A stretch of DNA of 64,000 nucleotides from Hydrococcus rivularis NIES-593 (GTDB lineage: Bacteria; Cyanobacteriota; Cyanobacteriia; Cyanobacteriales; Microcystaceae), in the NCBI RefSeq assembly GCF_001904635.1, contig NZ_MRCB01000010.1:43840-107839 (forward strand), read 5' to 3'. The notes beneath the pieces were generated by a model. That model had not been told where the DNA came from and made no database searches. It saw only the letters and a list, made by a program, of their open reading frames with translations. Below are positions 16,318 through 25,374 of the stretch, piece after piece (position 1 is the stretch's first letter; every line of letters begins with the position of its first letter). The position numbers and the translations under genes are program-made.

Positions 16318-17541
16318 TTATCTCACCCGATCGCTAAACAGTTTAAAGTAAGCAGAGACGCAGAACTCCTTGATAGGAAAAGCAATAAACGTCAAAGGAT
16401 TGATTGTCACGATGATATTGCGAACGTCCCGTTGAGCGAGATTAACAATCTGCTTCGCCACCCAATCGCCGGACATCACGCCAAAAGGATTGAGATCGCT
16501 TTTAAACGGTCCCAGAATCAGCTTGCGCACGATACAGGGAGCATCCAAGCGACGCAGAGTTATCAAGTCTCCTAGCGATCGCTTGCTCAGTTCGTAGAGA
16601 GGACTAAAAGCAGGACTGACTTCTGCTTCTGAGGTATTAATCCAAACTTCTTTGCGAGCGATGTCTTCGTTAGTGCGGACGGTTTTAAAAAAGAGTTCCA
16701 TCAATCGCCAACCTGAAAAGGTATTGATTTCGTAAGATTGGGCAACAGCTTCCTGGGTTCTCTTCCCAAAGCCGTTAATGCCGTGGTTGATAATCAGTAT
16801 ATCTATCGACTCTAGTAGTTCTGCTAGCTCGGATTCTTTGCCAACTTGCCACTTAAGGGTTTTTATTGGCGTATTTTCCCCGTTGATATCGAGAGTTACC
16901 GTTCGTTCCTTGGAAGTCAGGGCAATGACCTTTGCACCCCTCAGATGAAGGTGTTTTAAGAGCGATCGCCCTAACGTTCCCGATGCTCCGGTTACAGCGA
17001 TGGTTTTTCCCTTGAGGGAGAGGGCAGTCCCCATGAGCTTATCGACTATAGTAAACGTACCGCTATAATAAGCCTTTTGATTGTCAAAATGATGTCGCCA
17101 GTGGTAGGGCCGATTGACCAACCAGCGAGCGGGTAAGCGGGTAAAAGCTCCCGGACGATGGGTGACATCGGTTAATTCGTCGGCGTAGGGAATACCACTT
17201 CCTCGCGCGATCGCGCCGAATAAAAAACTTAGCGTATAAAGAGAACCCATCCAAGCCGTCCATTGATGGGGCAAATCCAACGCTGTTGCGATCGCCCAAG
17301 GCAGAAGACTGAATAACAGCATAACTAAAGCTTCTGGTACGTCATTGTACCAATGGGCTTGTCGGTATATCTGCTCGCTAACAGCCGATAAATCCGGGCG
17401 AAACACGCGATGATGCCAAACATGCAGGCGATACAATAGCTGCCAATGATGAGAAAGAGCGTGGTAAAAGTCTCGAACGATTTCCACCCAGAAAACCGAA
17501 CCAACTGCCAAAGTTGTCGCCGTTATGATTGCCGTCGTCAT
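16318..17541 (-). CDS. Fatty-acid-hydroxylase (sterol desaturase)/short-chain dehydrogenase fusion
   Basis: A 407-residue bifunctional protein. Residues 1-165 form the membrane-bound di-iron hydroxylase-like part with histidine clusters: F-Y-H-A-L-S-H-H (about 26-33), H-V-W-H-H-R-V-F (about 40-47), D-V-T-H-R-P-G-A and P-Y-H-W-R-H-H-F (about 145-152). Residues about 178-407 form an SDR domain that opens with T-G-A-S-G-T-L-G-R-S-L (Rossmann motif) and has I-N-H-G-I-N-G. The usual Y-x-x-x-K appears as Y-E-L-S-K. Cyanobacterial genomes carry this fusion under the name bifunctional sterol desaturase/short chain dehydrogenase, with no established substrate. It is divergent from mgdA across a 268-bp spacer. 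Confidence 0.85.
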   Translation of the reverse strand: MTTAIITATTLAVGSVFWVEIVRDFYHALSHHWQLLYRLHVWHHRVFRPDLSAVSEQIYRQAHWYNDVPEALVMLLFSLLPWAIATALDLPHQWTAWMGSLYTLSFLFGAIARGSGIPYADELTDVTHRPGAFTRLPARWLVNRPYHWRHHFDNQKAYYSGTFTIVDKLMGTALSLKGKTIAVTGASGTLGRSLLKHLHLRGAKVIALTSKERTVTLDINGENTPIKTLKWQVGKESELAELLESIDILIINHGINGFGKRTQEAVAQSYEINTFSGWRLMELFFKTVRTNEDIARKEVWINTSEAEVSPAFSPLYELSKRSLGDLITLRRLDAPCIVRKLILGPFKSDLNPFGVMSGDWVAKQIVNLAQRDVRNIIVTINPLTFIAFPIKEFCVSAYFKLFSDRVR

Positions 17542-17809
17542 AAAGTAATTAATCGAGCAGAGCGAAATTTAAATTTTAATCAAGAAATTTAAAGCTAGCG
17601 TTTTTTCGAGCGAAAGTGGCAACACTAAAGATTGCAATAGCCATTATACGAGCAATTCAGACCTGCTCGAGCCAAAGGAAATTCACAAATATCAAAGAAA
17701 GTTAATAATCTTGGATAAAATAGACCCAAGATAACCCTAAGCGCAGCTAGTGTAGCAAAAGTCTGCCAAATTGTAATTAAAGCCAAACATCCAACTGCCA
17801 AAATCGATT

Positions 17810-19240
17810 ATGCCAGAAAAATATTGGTCAGAAAATGAATCCGAGCAAGAGTTAGATCCCATTGGTTCCCTCTTATCCGAATGGGTCGATCCAGAAGACG
17901 AAGAGGAAGAATTTAGAAGCGATTTTTTTAAGGGATTGTCGGGGCGCAGAAAGAAAGCCGCTTTCGTGTTGATGGCGGTTTGGAGTACGACGATCGCGCT
18001 TCACCTGGTTACCTGGGGAACCTGGGTAATCATGGGCATGACTGGACTGATGGTTATTCACGGACTGCGATTGGTGTCAGCCAAAGCAGAACCTACGCCA
18101 GACTCATTATCGGATGAAGCGTTAGCCAATGCGCCTTCTGTTTCCTTGCTAGTTGCTGCCAAAAACGAAGAATCGGTGATAGGCAATTTGGTGACTATGC
18201 TATGCAATCTAGACTATCCAACCGATAAATATGAAGTTTGGGTGATTGACGACCACAGCAGCGACAAAACGCCGCAAATTTTAGAAAAACTGGCACGACA
18301 ATATCCTCAACTGCGGGTCGTTCGCCGTCCTGCGGGCGCGGGTGGCGGTAAATCGGGAGCGCTCAATCAAGTTTTACCCCAGACTCGGGGAGAGATTATC
18401 GGGGTATTCGATGCAGATGCAAAAGTCACGCCAGACTTGCTCAGACGGGTGCTGCCAATATTTGAAGCACAAGAGATAGGCGCAGTCCAAGTACGCAAAG
18501 CGATCGCCAACAGCGCCGTCAATTTCTGGACGCGGGGACAAATGACAGAAATGGCGCTAGATAGCTATTATCAGCAGCAGCGCATCGCAGTCGGAGGCAT
18601 CGGCGAACTGCGGGGAAACGGTCAATTTGCTCGTCGTAGCGCCCTACAACGGTGCGGTGGTTGGAACGAACAGACCATCACCGACGATCTCGATTTAACG
18701 ATTCGCCTGCACTTGGATGATTGGAAAATTGGCTTTTTACTCGATCCGGCCGTAGAAGAAGAAGGCGTTACCAGCGCGATCGCTCTGTGGCACCAGCGCA
18801 ACCGTTGGGCAGAGGGCGGATATCAGCGCTATCTCGACTATTGGCGATTGATTCTCAGCCAGCGGATGGGATTTAAGAAAAAGCTAGATCTGCTTTACTT
18901 CGCATTGACGCAATATATTCTCCCAACCGCAGCCGTACCGGACTTTGTGATGGCGATCGCTCGCCATCGCTTGCCAATGCTGAGTCCGTTAACGGGCTTT
19001 ACGATTTCTCTTGCATTTTGGGGAATGTTGGTAGGATTGCGTCGCACTCGCAGCGAGGAAAAATTAAGCTTTTTCAATCTACCGACCATTACCTGGCAAA
19101 CCCTGCGGGGCACGATTTACATGCTCCATTGGCTGGCGATTATCCCCAGCATAACAGCTCGCATGTCCGTGCGACCAAAGCGGCTCAAATGGGTGAAAAC
19201 AGTTCACGAAGGAACCAGTGAAGAAAGCTTTGAGTTCTAG
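17810..19240 (+). CDS. mgdA: Beta-monoglucosyldiacylglycerol synthase (GT2)
   Basis: A 476-residue membrane GT2 enzyme that transfers glucose from UDP-glucose to diacylglycerol, the first step of galactolipid synthesis in cyanobacteria. The acidic N-terminal segment (D-P-E-D-E-E-E-E-F-R-S-D-F-F-K-G-L-S-G-R-R) and two membrane helices (about 50-90) match the Sll1377-type enzyme. GT-A motifs are present: V-A-A-K-N-E-E-S (about 117), D-D-H-S-S-D (about 146), D-A-D-A-K-V (about 204), D-D-L-D-L-T-I-R-L (about 288) and Q-R-N-R-W-A-E-G-G (about 325). Hydrophobic helices follow. Length agrees with the family (about 475-480). Confidence 0.93.
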   Translation: MPEKYWSENESEQELDPIGSLLSEWVDPEDEEEEFRSDFFKGLSGRRKKAAFVLMAVWSTTIALHLVTWGTWVIMGMTGLMVIHGLRLVSAKAEPTPDSLSDEALANAPSVSLLVAAKNEESVIGNLVTMLCNLDYPTDKYEVWVIDDHSSDKTPQILEKLARQYPQLRVVRRPAGAGGGKSGALNQVLPQTRGEIIGVFDADAKVTPDLLRRVLPIFEAQEIGAVQVRKAIANSAVNFWTRGQMTEMALDSYYQQQRIAVGGIGELRGNGQFARRSALQRCGGWNEQTITDDLDLTIRLHLDDWKIGFLLDPAVEEEGVTSAIALWHQRNRWAEGGYQRYLDYWRLILSQRMGFKKKLDLLYFALTQYILPTAAVPDFVMAIARHRLPMLSPLTGFTISLAFWGMLVGLRRTRSEEKLSFFNLPTITWQTLRGTIYMLHWLAIIPSITARMSVRPKRLKWVKTVHEGTSEESFEF

Positions 19241-19241
19241 C

Positions 19242-19589
19242 CTACCAATTGCGATCCGCCAGCTTGAGTAATGCTATCCACATATCTGGCGGATTGGCAT
19301 AGTAATTAATTGTCTCAACCCGATAGCAACAAAAGTCAAAGCCATTTGACAGGATCAGGCAATCGCCGCCTTCTATTCCTTGTCCTCGTCCTGTCATATA
19401 ACCCTTATTTCCTTCCTCGATCGGTTCGAAGATGTAATCGTCTCCCCAGATAGAGGGGCTGTAATCGTGGGTTTTGGGCTTCCGTCCGGCTGGGCGAAAG
19501 CAAGAATGAACTCTCGATCTATTGACAAAATTCTCAAACATAAGTAAGACATGGTTGGTGAATTGATTTATGTTTTCCTCAAGCCTCAT
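19242..19589 (-). CDS. Hypothetical protein translationally coupled to tamB
   Basis: A 115-residue protein I do not recognise. It contains S-C-F-R-P-A-G-R-K-P-K-T-H-D-Y-S-P-S, then an acidic segment and a G-x-G-Q-G-I-E-G-G-D-C-L-I-L motif, a cysteine pair F-C-C and a final helix. Its ATG (19587-19589) overlaps the tamB stop codon as TAATG, which favours real, coupled translation. It is convergent with mgdA, ending one base after it. Confidence 0.6.
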   Translation of the reverse strand: MRLEENINQFTNHVLLMFENFVNRSRVHSCFRPAGRKPKTHDYSPSIWGDDYIFEPIEEGNKGYMTGRGQGIEGGDCLILSNGFDFCCYRVETINYYANPPDMWIALLKLADRNW

Positions 19590-22500
19590 TAGAATCGTTG
19601 TTCGTATTCGATAATAGCCCTGCTATCGTCCGAGAAATTAGTAGAGCCTCGGATTACGGTATTGCCATTGATGCGGTATTGAAGCCCAAACTGAGGCAGT
19701 CGGTCGGTATTCAAAATTTTCATGGCGGAAAAAGAAACATCTTTTGTGAGATCGATTCCGGCTTCAGCCGCTATCCCGATTTGATTTCTGGAGATTCGCT
19801 CTTGTTCGTCAATTAAAGGCGTCGAGAAGATGCGAAACTCGCTAAGACCCAAGCGATCGCTTATCGCTCCCTGTATAGTGCCAGAGACGGCTGACCCAGC
19901 TAAATTAGCCAAACCCAGGGTGGTATCGCCGCGACCGAGAGTATTGACAAAACCTCCGCCTAAAAGGGCGATAATCTCTCGCTGGCTGCGAGGAGGAGTG
20001 CTGGTTAGTTCGAGGCTATTGGTCAGTTGACTGGCATACCCTTGTATCCTGGCTCGAATGCGAACGGTTTGCAAACTATCTAAGCTAGCCGTAAATGGAT
20101 CGATAATTTCAGTCGAGGAAGGATTGGTCAGTACTGGGTCGCGAGTTGTCTCGGTTGCTGAAGTCAATAGCTGAACATTCAAATAGGGGTCTAGCCCCCG
20201 CTTAGGAGAAAACTGAGCACTGTTGTCCGCTCCTTTATCCAAACGGAACTGGGAAGCGAAGAGGTTGACTTGACCGCTTTTGAGCGTAATTTTACCTTGC
20301 GGGCGAGGTTGAGAGAGGCTGCCATTTAAGGTTAAACTCCCCGCTGCTAAGAAATTTAAAACGGGAGGTCGCACGATTTGGATATTGTCAGCTAAGGTGA
20401 GTTGTAGGTTGTTAAATACTGTGGATTTAAAGCCAAATTCACCGTTATTGCTGCTATTTCCCTTGTCACCGTTTTCTGTAGCGTTCTCTTCTCCTAAGAG
20501 AACTTGACCGTTAAATAATCTCAGTCTGCCGCCAATCTCCGGTTCTAGGAAGCTCCCCGCGATCGCGACTTCTCCTCGCACGCCGCCTCGATAGAGTCCT
20601 TTGAGGTTGAGAGCGAGGTTATCTAGAGTCACCGTTAGAGGATTTGGCTGGGGCGTAGATTCGACGAGGGGTAAAGTGCCAGCTAGTGCGACTTCACCGC
20701 CGCCGAATTTTCCTTTGAGACTTTCTACCTCAAGGCGGTCAAAATTGAAAAGAATTTTCCCGTTAACTTCAGTTAAAGGCTCTTCGGGAATAACTTGAGC
20801 GCCTATCGTCGCATTGTTAAACTTGGCGATTCCTTCTGCTCGTAACTGACTGGGGCGACCAAGTTGGCGATCGAATCGACCAGAAATATTCAGCGCTATC
20901 TCTCCCTCGCCATCAATCCAGGAGAGGGCATCTTTGCTGAGAATATCCAACAGTGCCATTCCTTCATTTTTCACTTGTAGATTTAGTTGCAGGCGATCGC
21001 TGTCTGGTTTGACGGTGGCAAAAGGCATTTGATAGAGAATAGAGCCTTGTAGGATTATTGGCTGAGCTTGGCGATTCAGTTTGCTGCTGGCTTGAAAATC
21101 GAGGCGACCGTTGTCGTAGGTAAAACTGCCTTGGGTGGTAGAAAGCGCAGTTTTATTGATGGTTGCCTTGGCGATCGCTAATTCTCCTTTTGCTTGTGGA
21201 TTATCTCGACTGCCAGCCAGCTTTACATCTCCGTTGAGCAGTCCCCCAACAGTAACGGTTGGAGGCAAATCGACAAATTCTGAGAGCAGTTGGAGGGGCA
21301 CGTTTGCCAGTTGCAGTTGACCGGAGGGAATTTTGCCCCCCACGCTGCCAGAGAAGGCAAATAGACTTTCTCCTGATTGAATTTTCAAAGGTGCGAGCGA
21401 GACGATCCCATTATGGAAGCCGCCTTTGAGATCGATCTGGTTAAAGGCAAAATCTCGCCACTGCCACCCCTTCCCTTGAAAGTCAAAGGAGGCTTTTAAA
21501 CCGCTATTGGGAGCATTGCTGACGACAAGATTGCCGTCAAAAGTGCCTTTCAATTCTGCTAATTCTGGCAAAGGAGAAGCTTCTTGACGCTGTTTGCGCT
21601 GCCTTCTCAAGAGCGTTTCAATTTCTGCAATATGGCTCAGTTGGTTCAGTATAGAGCTTTCTGGCGTGCCAACGGAGAAAAGGGGGCGATTGGGGACTGG
21701 AGATTCCTGGACTTCTGTATTCTGACTCCTGCCCTGGAACTTCACTTCCGACTCCGCCGCGCACGTAACCCCCCTTTGATAAGGGGGGGTAGCGTCCGAG
21801 CAGCGCCGACTTCCGACTTCATAAAGATCGGCTGCTTTATCGTAATCGGGGGCTTTGAGTCCGCGAGTTAAGTCCGATAGTTCAAAGATTTGTAAGGTTT
21901 CGAGAACGTCTTGGATTTGTCCGCCAGAAACGGCAACTTCGGCTTGCCATTGCCAACCTCGCTGCGCGTTCGTCAGACTGCCGTTGAGGAGATATTGACT
22001 GTCATTTTTCTGAAATCGAGCATTTTGGAGAATCAAATTGCCATCTAGATAGCGGAAGTTGGCGGTTAAGCGATCGCCGCTGAGACTGCCAAAACGAGGA
22101 TTCGCAATTTTCACTTGCTCTCCAGATAGTTCTGAGGTGTTGAGATTGAGGGCAAAGTCGCCCGATAGTTCTCCTGACAGCGGTTGGGCGAGCAAGGTTT
22201 CAGGTAAAGCGAATTGCGAGGCTTTGGCTATGTTTTTGAATAAGCCAACTCGTACATTATCTGCCTCTATCTGAAGCCATTCGTTTTTCCGAGTGCCCCT
22301 AACGCTCATCCGATCTAAGGCGAGATCGAAAGAGACGGGTTGGCATTTGGGATCGAGTGCTAGTTGAATTTCGTCTTCCGTGCCTGCTAGCGCAAGCTCT
22401 ATTCCCTTTTCTGGCAGTCCTTTGACCGTTCCTTTGAGAGAGCGATCGAACTCAAGCCCTGCAACTTGCAGATTACCAATTGCTAAATTTCCATTAATCT

Positions 22501-24970
22501 TGGGCGATCGCAGCGTTCCTGCAATAATGCCGTTAAAATCCAAGCTGCCCGAATAATCGAACCTAGCTAGACTGGCTGGCACAGAGAGAGAAAAAGCCTT
22601 CAGATCGGCTCTATTGGCAGCTACTTGTAACTCGAATCGCTCGATCGCGGCGGTAGTTCCCAGTAACTCAGTTGCAATGTCTGCCCATCCGCTAGCCTGA
22701 AGTCCCTTAGCTGTGGCTTGTTGAATGTCCAATCGCCGACCGTTCCAGCTTATGGCTGTCGTCAACGGTTGTGCGATCGCGCTGATGCCGTGGCTAAATC
22801 TCAATTCTCCACTGGCTTGAATGTCTCTGAGAGTGGGATTTTCCAGACTGCCAAGTACCTGCAAATTTCCTGCTAAAGTTCCCCGTCCGTCCTTGGAGAA
22901 CTGTTTTAAAGGAACTCCATCGGAAATGACTGCTGCCTTGAATTTACCATCAGCTAGTTGTAAATTCTCGGCCGCGACGATCGCGCCTTTCGATAGGACT
23001 AGATTCGCCGTTCCATTTCCTCGAACAGTTTTCAGTAAATCCTCTACCCTTCCTGCTAGGTTAAAAGTTCCATTGAGGATCCCTGCAAATTCTGAAGGAA
23101 TGTTCGGAAAAAGCTCGGTAACTTGGATGCCTTGCGCTTTTAGATCGCTTGTCCAGCGTCCATTTGCCAAGGTTAACTCATTTGCGGTTGCTACCCCTTG
23201 CGCGATCGCAACGCTAGCCGATCCCGTGGCGCGAATAGTCTCTAGTCGAAAAGAATCGAGCGTTCCAGCAACAGCGAACGCACCATTTAAACGCCCTTGA
23301 TGTAGTTGGGACGGCAAAGCTGGATTGAGACTAGCTAAACTAACCCCAAAAGCCTGCACGTTTCCTTGCCAGCGTTGGTTGGCAAACTGAAAATTCCTGG
23401 CGCTGACGCTTCCGCCACCCAATCGGAAATTAGCCAAACCAGTTGCTTGCAGCTTTTCTGGATTTTCTAGCGTTCCTAAAAACCGTGCTTGACCGGAAAC
23501 CAGTCCGGGATTGACGGGTAAATTGGTTTGATAGAGACGTGCGATCGCTTGGGCTGGAACGTTAGTCGCCTGAAGGTCGAAAATGTATTTGGAATCCTGC
23601 CTCTTCCCCTGTGCCTTCCGACTTTCAAACTGAATCCTTCCCGTCCCCGTTAACTTTCCGCCTACGGTAGGAATGGCTTGAAATCTGCGAATAAAAAGAT
23701 TAGAGTCGATGAGTTGTAAATTGGCGCGGCTACCGGGGCGAAAGTCTACGCGATCGACGCGAGTCGATCGCGTCGTCACGACATCGAGAGTCAGTTTCGG
23801 GCGTTCGAGCAATCCCGAAACCCGAATGTCTGCTTTAATTTCCCCTAAAATGGGTACGGGTGGTTTTTTGAGTCTTAAGGCTTCAACAACTTGTTGTATC
23901 CGAATGGGTTGCGTTTTGGCTTTGAGTGCATAGCCTTTTTGCAGGTCGATAATCCCATTGGCAACCCCAGGAATAGACCCAAAAACAGAAGTGACATTTT
24001 CTAGGCGAATCTCGGTTCCTTGAAAGCGCAGTTGACCGTTGCTGCGAGCGAAGGGTTGGGTCAATGCGGGTATCTGTGCGGTTACTTGTTGCAGGCTGGC
24101 AACTCCATTGACGCGAGGAATTTGTTTGTGTCTAAGTTTGACTTCTAGGTTAGCACCGATTTTTCCCGTCGAAATGTCGAAAGGAAGGGCGAGCAAATTA
24201 TCGACATCAGACGCTTGCAGCTTATTTCCCCGAACGATTAGGTTAATCGCTTCTGTTTTTGGGATGCCAACTCCTGAAACCTCAAGTTCTCCTCCATTGG
24301 CAAGTTCTCCAGATAGGTCAAACTCGATAATTTTCCCGGCATCGATAAAGTCTGCTTTTCCCGTATCGATTAATACTTTAACGGGCTTTTGTACTTTACC
24401 TGCTGGCGATCGCGCTGCTAAGATGACTTCTGCCTCTTGCAGTTGCAGAGTCTTGATGTTCACTTTGAATCCGCCTTCCGAACCCTCTCTTTTGGTTGAA
24501 TCAAACTGAGTTACCAACCAATTTCTTTTTTTGCCTTGCTCTAGATAAATATTGGGTTGAATCGCAGTAACGTTAAGCTGTAATTCTCTTTTGGCAAGTA
24601 ATAGGAAGGGATCGAAGGTTATGTCCACAGCAGTAATAGAAACTTTAGCGGGATCGGTGGGGGTTGATAAGATTTCGCTAGCACCTAAGCGCGCGCCAAA
24701 TAGCGAAATGCCCTCAAGCGAACCGAGTTTGACTGGGCGATTAAGAAAATCTGTCAGTTCCGTTTCTACTAGAGGAACTAGCTGGCGCTGAATAAAAAAC
24801 CATCCGTAGGCAAGTCCGCCACCGAGACTGACCAAGACGAGACTTCCGCCCCAGACCGACAAGCGCCGCTTCCATTGCGATCTTTTAGGGAGTTTTGGAT
24901 CTGGCTTTTGAGTTAACTTGACTTCCGGTTCATTATTTTCCTTGTCTGAATCGGATTTGTCTGTCATCAT
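19589..24970 (-). CDS. tamB: TamB/DUF490 translocation and assembly module protein
   Basis: A 1793-residue AsmA-like bridge protein. Residues 1-30 are polar and cytoplasmic, residues about 38-58 are the inner-membrane anchor (V-W-G-G-S-L-V-L-V-S-L-G-G-G-L-A-Y-G-W-F-F), and the remainder is long beta-taco repeats. The last 400 residues are the TamB domain (L-T-L-A-D-N-I-Q-I, G-x-I-x-L-x-x-G-x-V-x-L, S-T-P-P-R-S-Q-R-E-I-I-A-L-L-G-G-G), ending in the family-like Y-E-Q-R-F. Related proteins transport lipids between the membranes or assist outer-membrane protein assembly. Around residues 1048-1105 a low-complexity stretch carrying an intergenic-type palindrome interrupts the pattern (see 21768). 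The partner BamA/TamA/Omp85 is not in the window. Confidence 0.92.
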   Translation of the reverse strand: MMTDKSDSDKENNEPEVKLTQKPDPKLPKRSQWKRRLSVWGGSLVLVSLGGGLAYGWFFIQRQLVPLVETELTDFLNRPVKLGSLEGISLFGARLGASEILSTPTDPAKVSITAVDITFDPFLLLAKRELQLNVTAIQPNIYLEQGKKRNWLVTQFDSTKREGSEGGFKVNIKTLQLQEAEVILAARSPAGKVQKPVKVLIDTGKADFIDAGKIIEFDLSGELANGGELEVSGVGIPKTEAINLIVRGNKLQASDVDNLLALPFDISTGKIGANLEVKLRHKQIPRVNGVASLQQVTAQIPALTQPFARSNGQLRFQGTEIRLENVTSVFGSIPGVANGIIDLQKGYALKAKTQPIRIQQVVEALRLKKPPVPILGEIKADIRVSGLLERPKLTLDVVTTRSTRVDRVDFRPGSRANLQLIDSNLFIRRFQAIPTVGGKLTGTGRIQFESRKAQGKRQDSKYIFDLQATNVPAQAIARLYQTNLPVNPGLVSGQARFLGTLENPEKLQATGLANFRLGGGSVSARNFQFANQRWQGNVQAFGVSLASLNPALPSQLHQGRLNGAFAVAGTLDSFRLETIRATGSASVAIAQGVATANELTLANGRWTSDLKAQGIQVTELFPNIPSEFAGILNGTFNLAGRVEDLLKTVRGNGTANLVLSKGAIVAAENLQLADGKFKAAVISDGVPLKQFSKDGRGTLAGNLQVLGSLENPTLRDIQASGELRFSHGISAIAQPLTTAISWNGRRLDIQQATAKGLQASGWADIATELLGTTAAIERFELQVAANRADLKAFSLSVPASLARFDYSGSLDFNGIIAGTLRSPKINGNLAIGNLQVAGLEFDRSLKGTVKGLPEKGIELALAGTEDEIQLALDPKCQPVSFDLALDRMSVRGTRKNEWLQIEADNVRVGLFKNIAKASQFALPETLLAQPLSGELSGDFALNLNTSELSGEQVKIANPRFGSLSGDRLTANFRYLDGNLILQNARFQKNDSQYLLNGSLTNAQRGWQWQAEVAVSGGQIQDVLETLQIFELSDLTRGLKAPDYDKAADLYEVGSRRCSDATPPYQRGVTCAAESEVKFQGRSQNTEVQESPVPNRPLFSVGTPESSILNQLSHIAEIETLLRRQRKQRQEASPLPELAELKGTFDGNLVVSNAPNSGLKASFDFQGKGWQWRDFAFNQIDLKGGFHNGIVSLAPLKIQSGESLFAFSGSVGGKIPSGQLQLANVPLQLLSEFVDLPPTVTVGGLLNGDVKLAGSRDNPQAKGELAIAKATINKTALSTTQGSFTYDNGRLDFQASSKLNRQAQPIILQGSILYQMPFATVKPDSDRLQLNLQVKNEGMALLDILSKDALSWIDGEGEIALNISGRFDRQLGRPSQLRAEGIAKFNNATIGAQVIPEEPLTEVNGKILFNFDRLEVESLKGKFGGGEVALAGTLPLVESTPQPNPLTVTLDNLALNLKGLYRGGVRGEVAIAGSFLEPEIGGRLRLFNGQVLLGEENATENGDKGNSSNNGEFGFKSTVFNNLQLTLADNIQIVRPPVLNFLAAGSLTLNGSLSQPRPQGKITLKSGQVNLFASQFRLDKGADNSAQFSPKRGLDPYLNVQLLTSATETTRDPVLTNPSSTEIIDPFTASLDSLQTVRIRARIQGYASQLTNSLELTSTPPRSQREIIALLGGGFVNTLGRGDTTLGLANLAGSAVSGTIQGAISDRLGLSEFRIFSTPLIDEQERISRNQIGIAAEAGIDLTKDVSFSAMKILNTDRLPQFGLQYRINGNTVIRGSTNFSDDSRAIIEYEQRF
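21768..21790. repeat. Palindromic repeat inserted in frame within tamB
   Basis: ACCCCCCTT and AAGGGGGGGT form a stem typical of cyanobacterial intergenic palindromes. It lies inside the tamB coding sequence, flanked by CTGACTCCTG-type low-complexity DNA (about 21690-21760). Reading frame is kept, so an intergenic-type repeat seems to have been absorbed as a linker. Confidence 0.5.
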
Positions 24971-25065
24971 AAGCCTTTCCCACCCTTTGTAACAGTCTGA
25001 CTAGCCAGTCGGCAACATTGCCTTTCAATTATAAAGAGTGAAATTTCGTGCTTAAGTTTCGCTAA

Positions 25066-25206
25066 TTACGTTGATTGATATCCCACATACCCACTCATCG
25101 TTCCCATAATAACTAACAGCAATACTAACCACAGAGAATGTCTCTGCCCGTCTTTTGTCCGAAAGTCTTCGACTTGCCGCAGTTGTTCGATTAGATTCGC
25201 ACTCAT
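25066..25206 (-). pseudogene. N-terminal remnant of an ISAs1-type transposase
   Basis: The frame from the ATG at 25204-25206 encodes 46 residues, M-S-A-N-L-I-E-Q-L-R-Q-V-E-D-F-R then R-H-S-L-W-L-V-L-L-L-V-I-M-G-T-M-S-G-Y, and stops at 25066. This pattern (conserved D-x-R-x-x-x-G-x-R-H, then a hydrophobic run ending in M-S-G-Y/A) matches the start of H-repeat/ISAs1 transposases. The catalytic domain is missing, so it is a scar. It sits in the 404-bp gap 24971-25374, whose right part (25260-25370) is G-rich low-complexity sequence with no gene. Confidence 0.6.
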
Positions 25207-25374
25207 AACTTTTTCTCCCCCACAACACTTGCAATTTTACTGGTTTTAGGGAATGAAACAGCCCTGGGGGGATAGGGGGATAGCGAAGCGCTCCGAGCAT
25301 CGATGACAATTGCGAATTGACAATTGCGAACCGCCCCGCAGGACGTTAGTCCGAGGAGCGGCGAATTGGTATAA

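Noticed and set aside
16183-16575. 130-codon plus-strand frame
   Set aside because: Most of it is antisense to the conserved SDR domain of the hydroxylase/SDR fusion, and it has no family pattern.
25052-25309. 85-codon minus-strand frame over the transposase scar
   Set aside because: It is out of frame with the transposase-like peptide, which reads from the ATG at 25204-25206.
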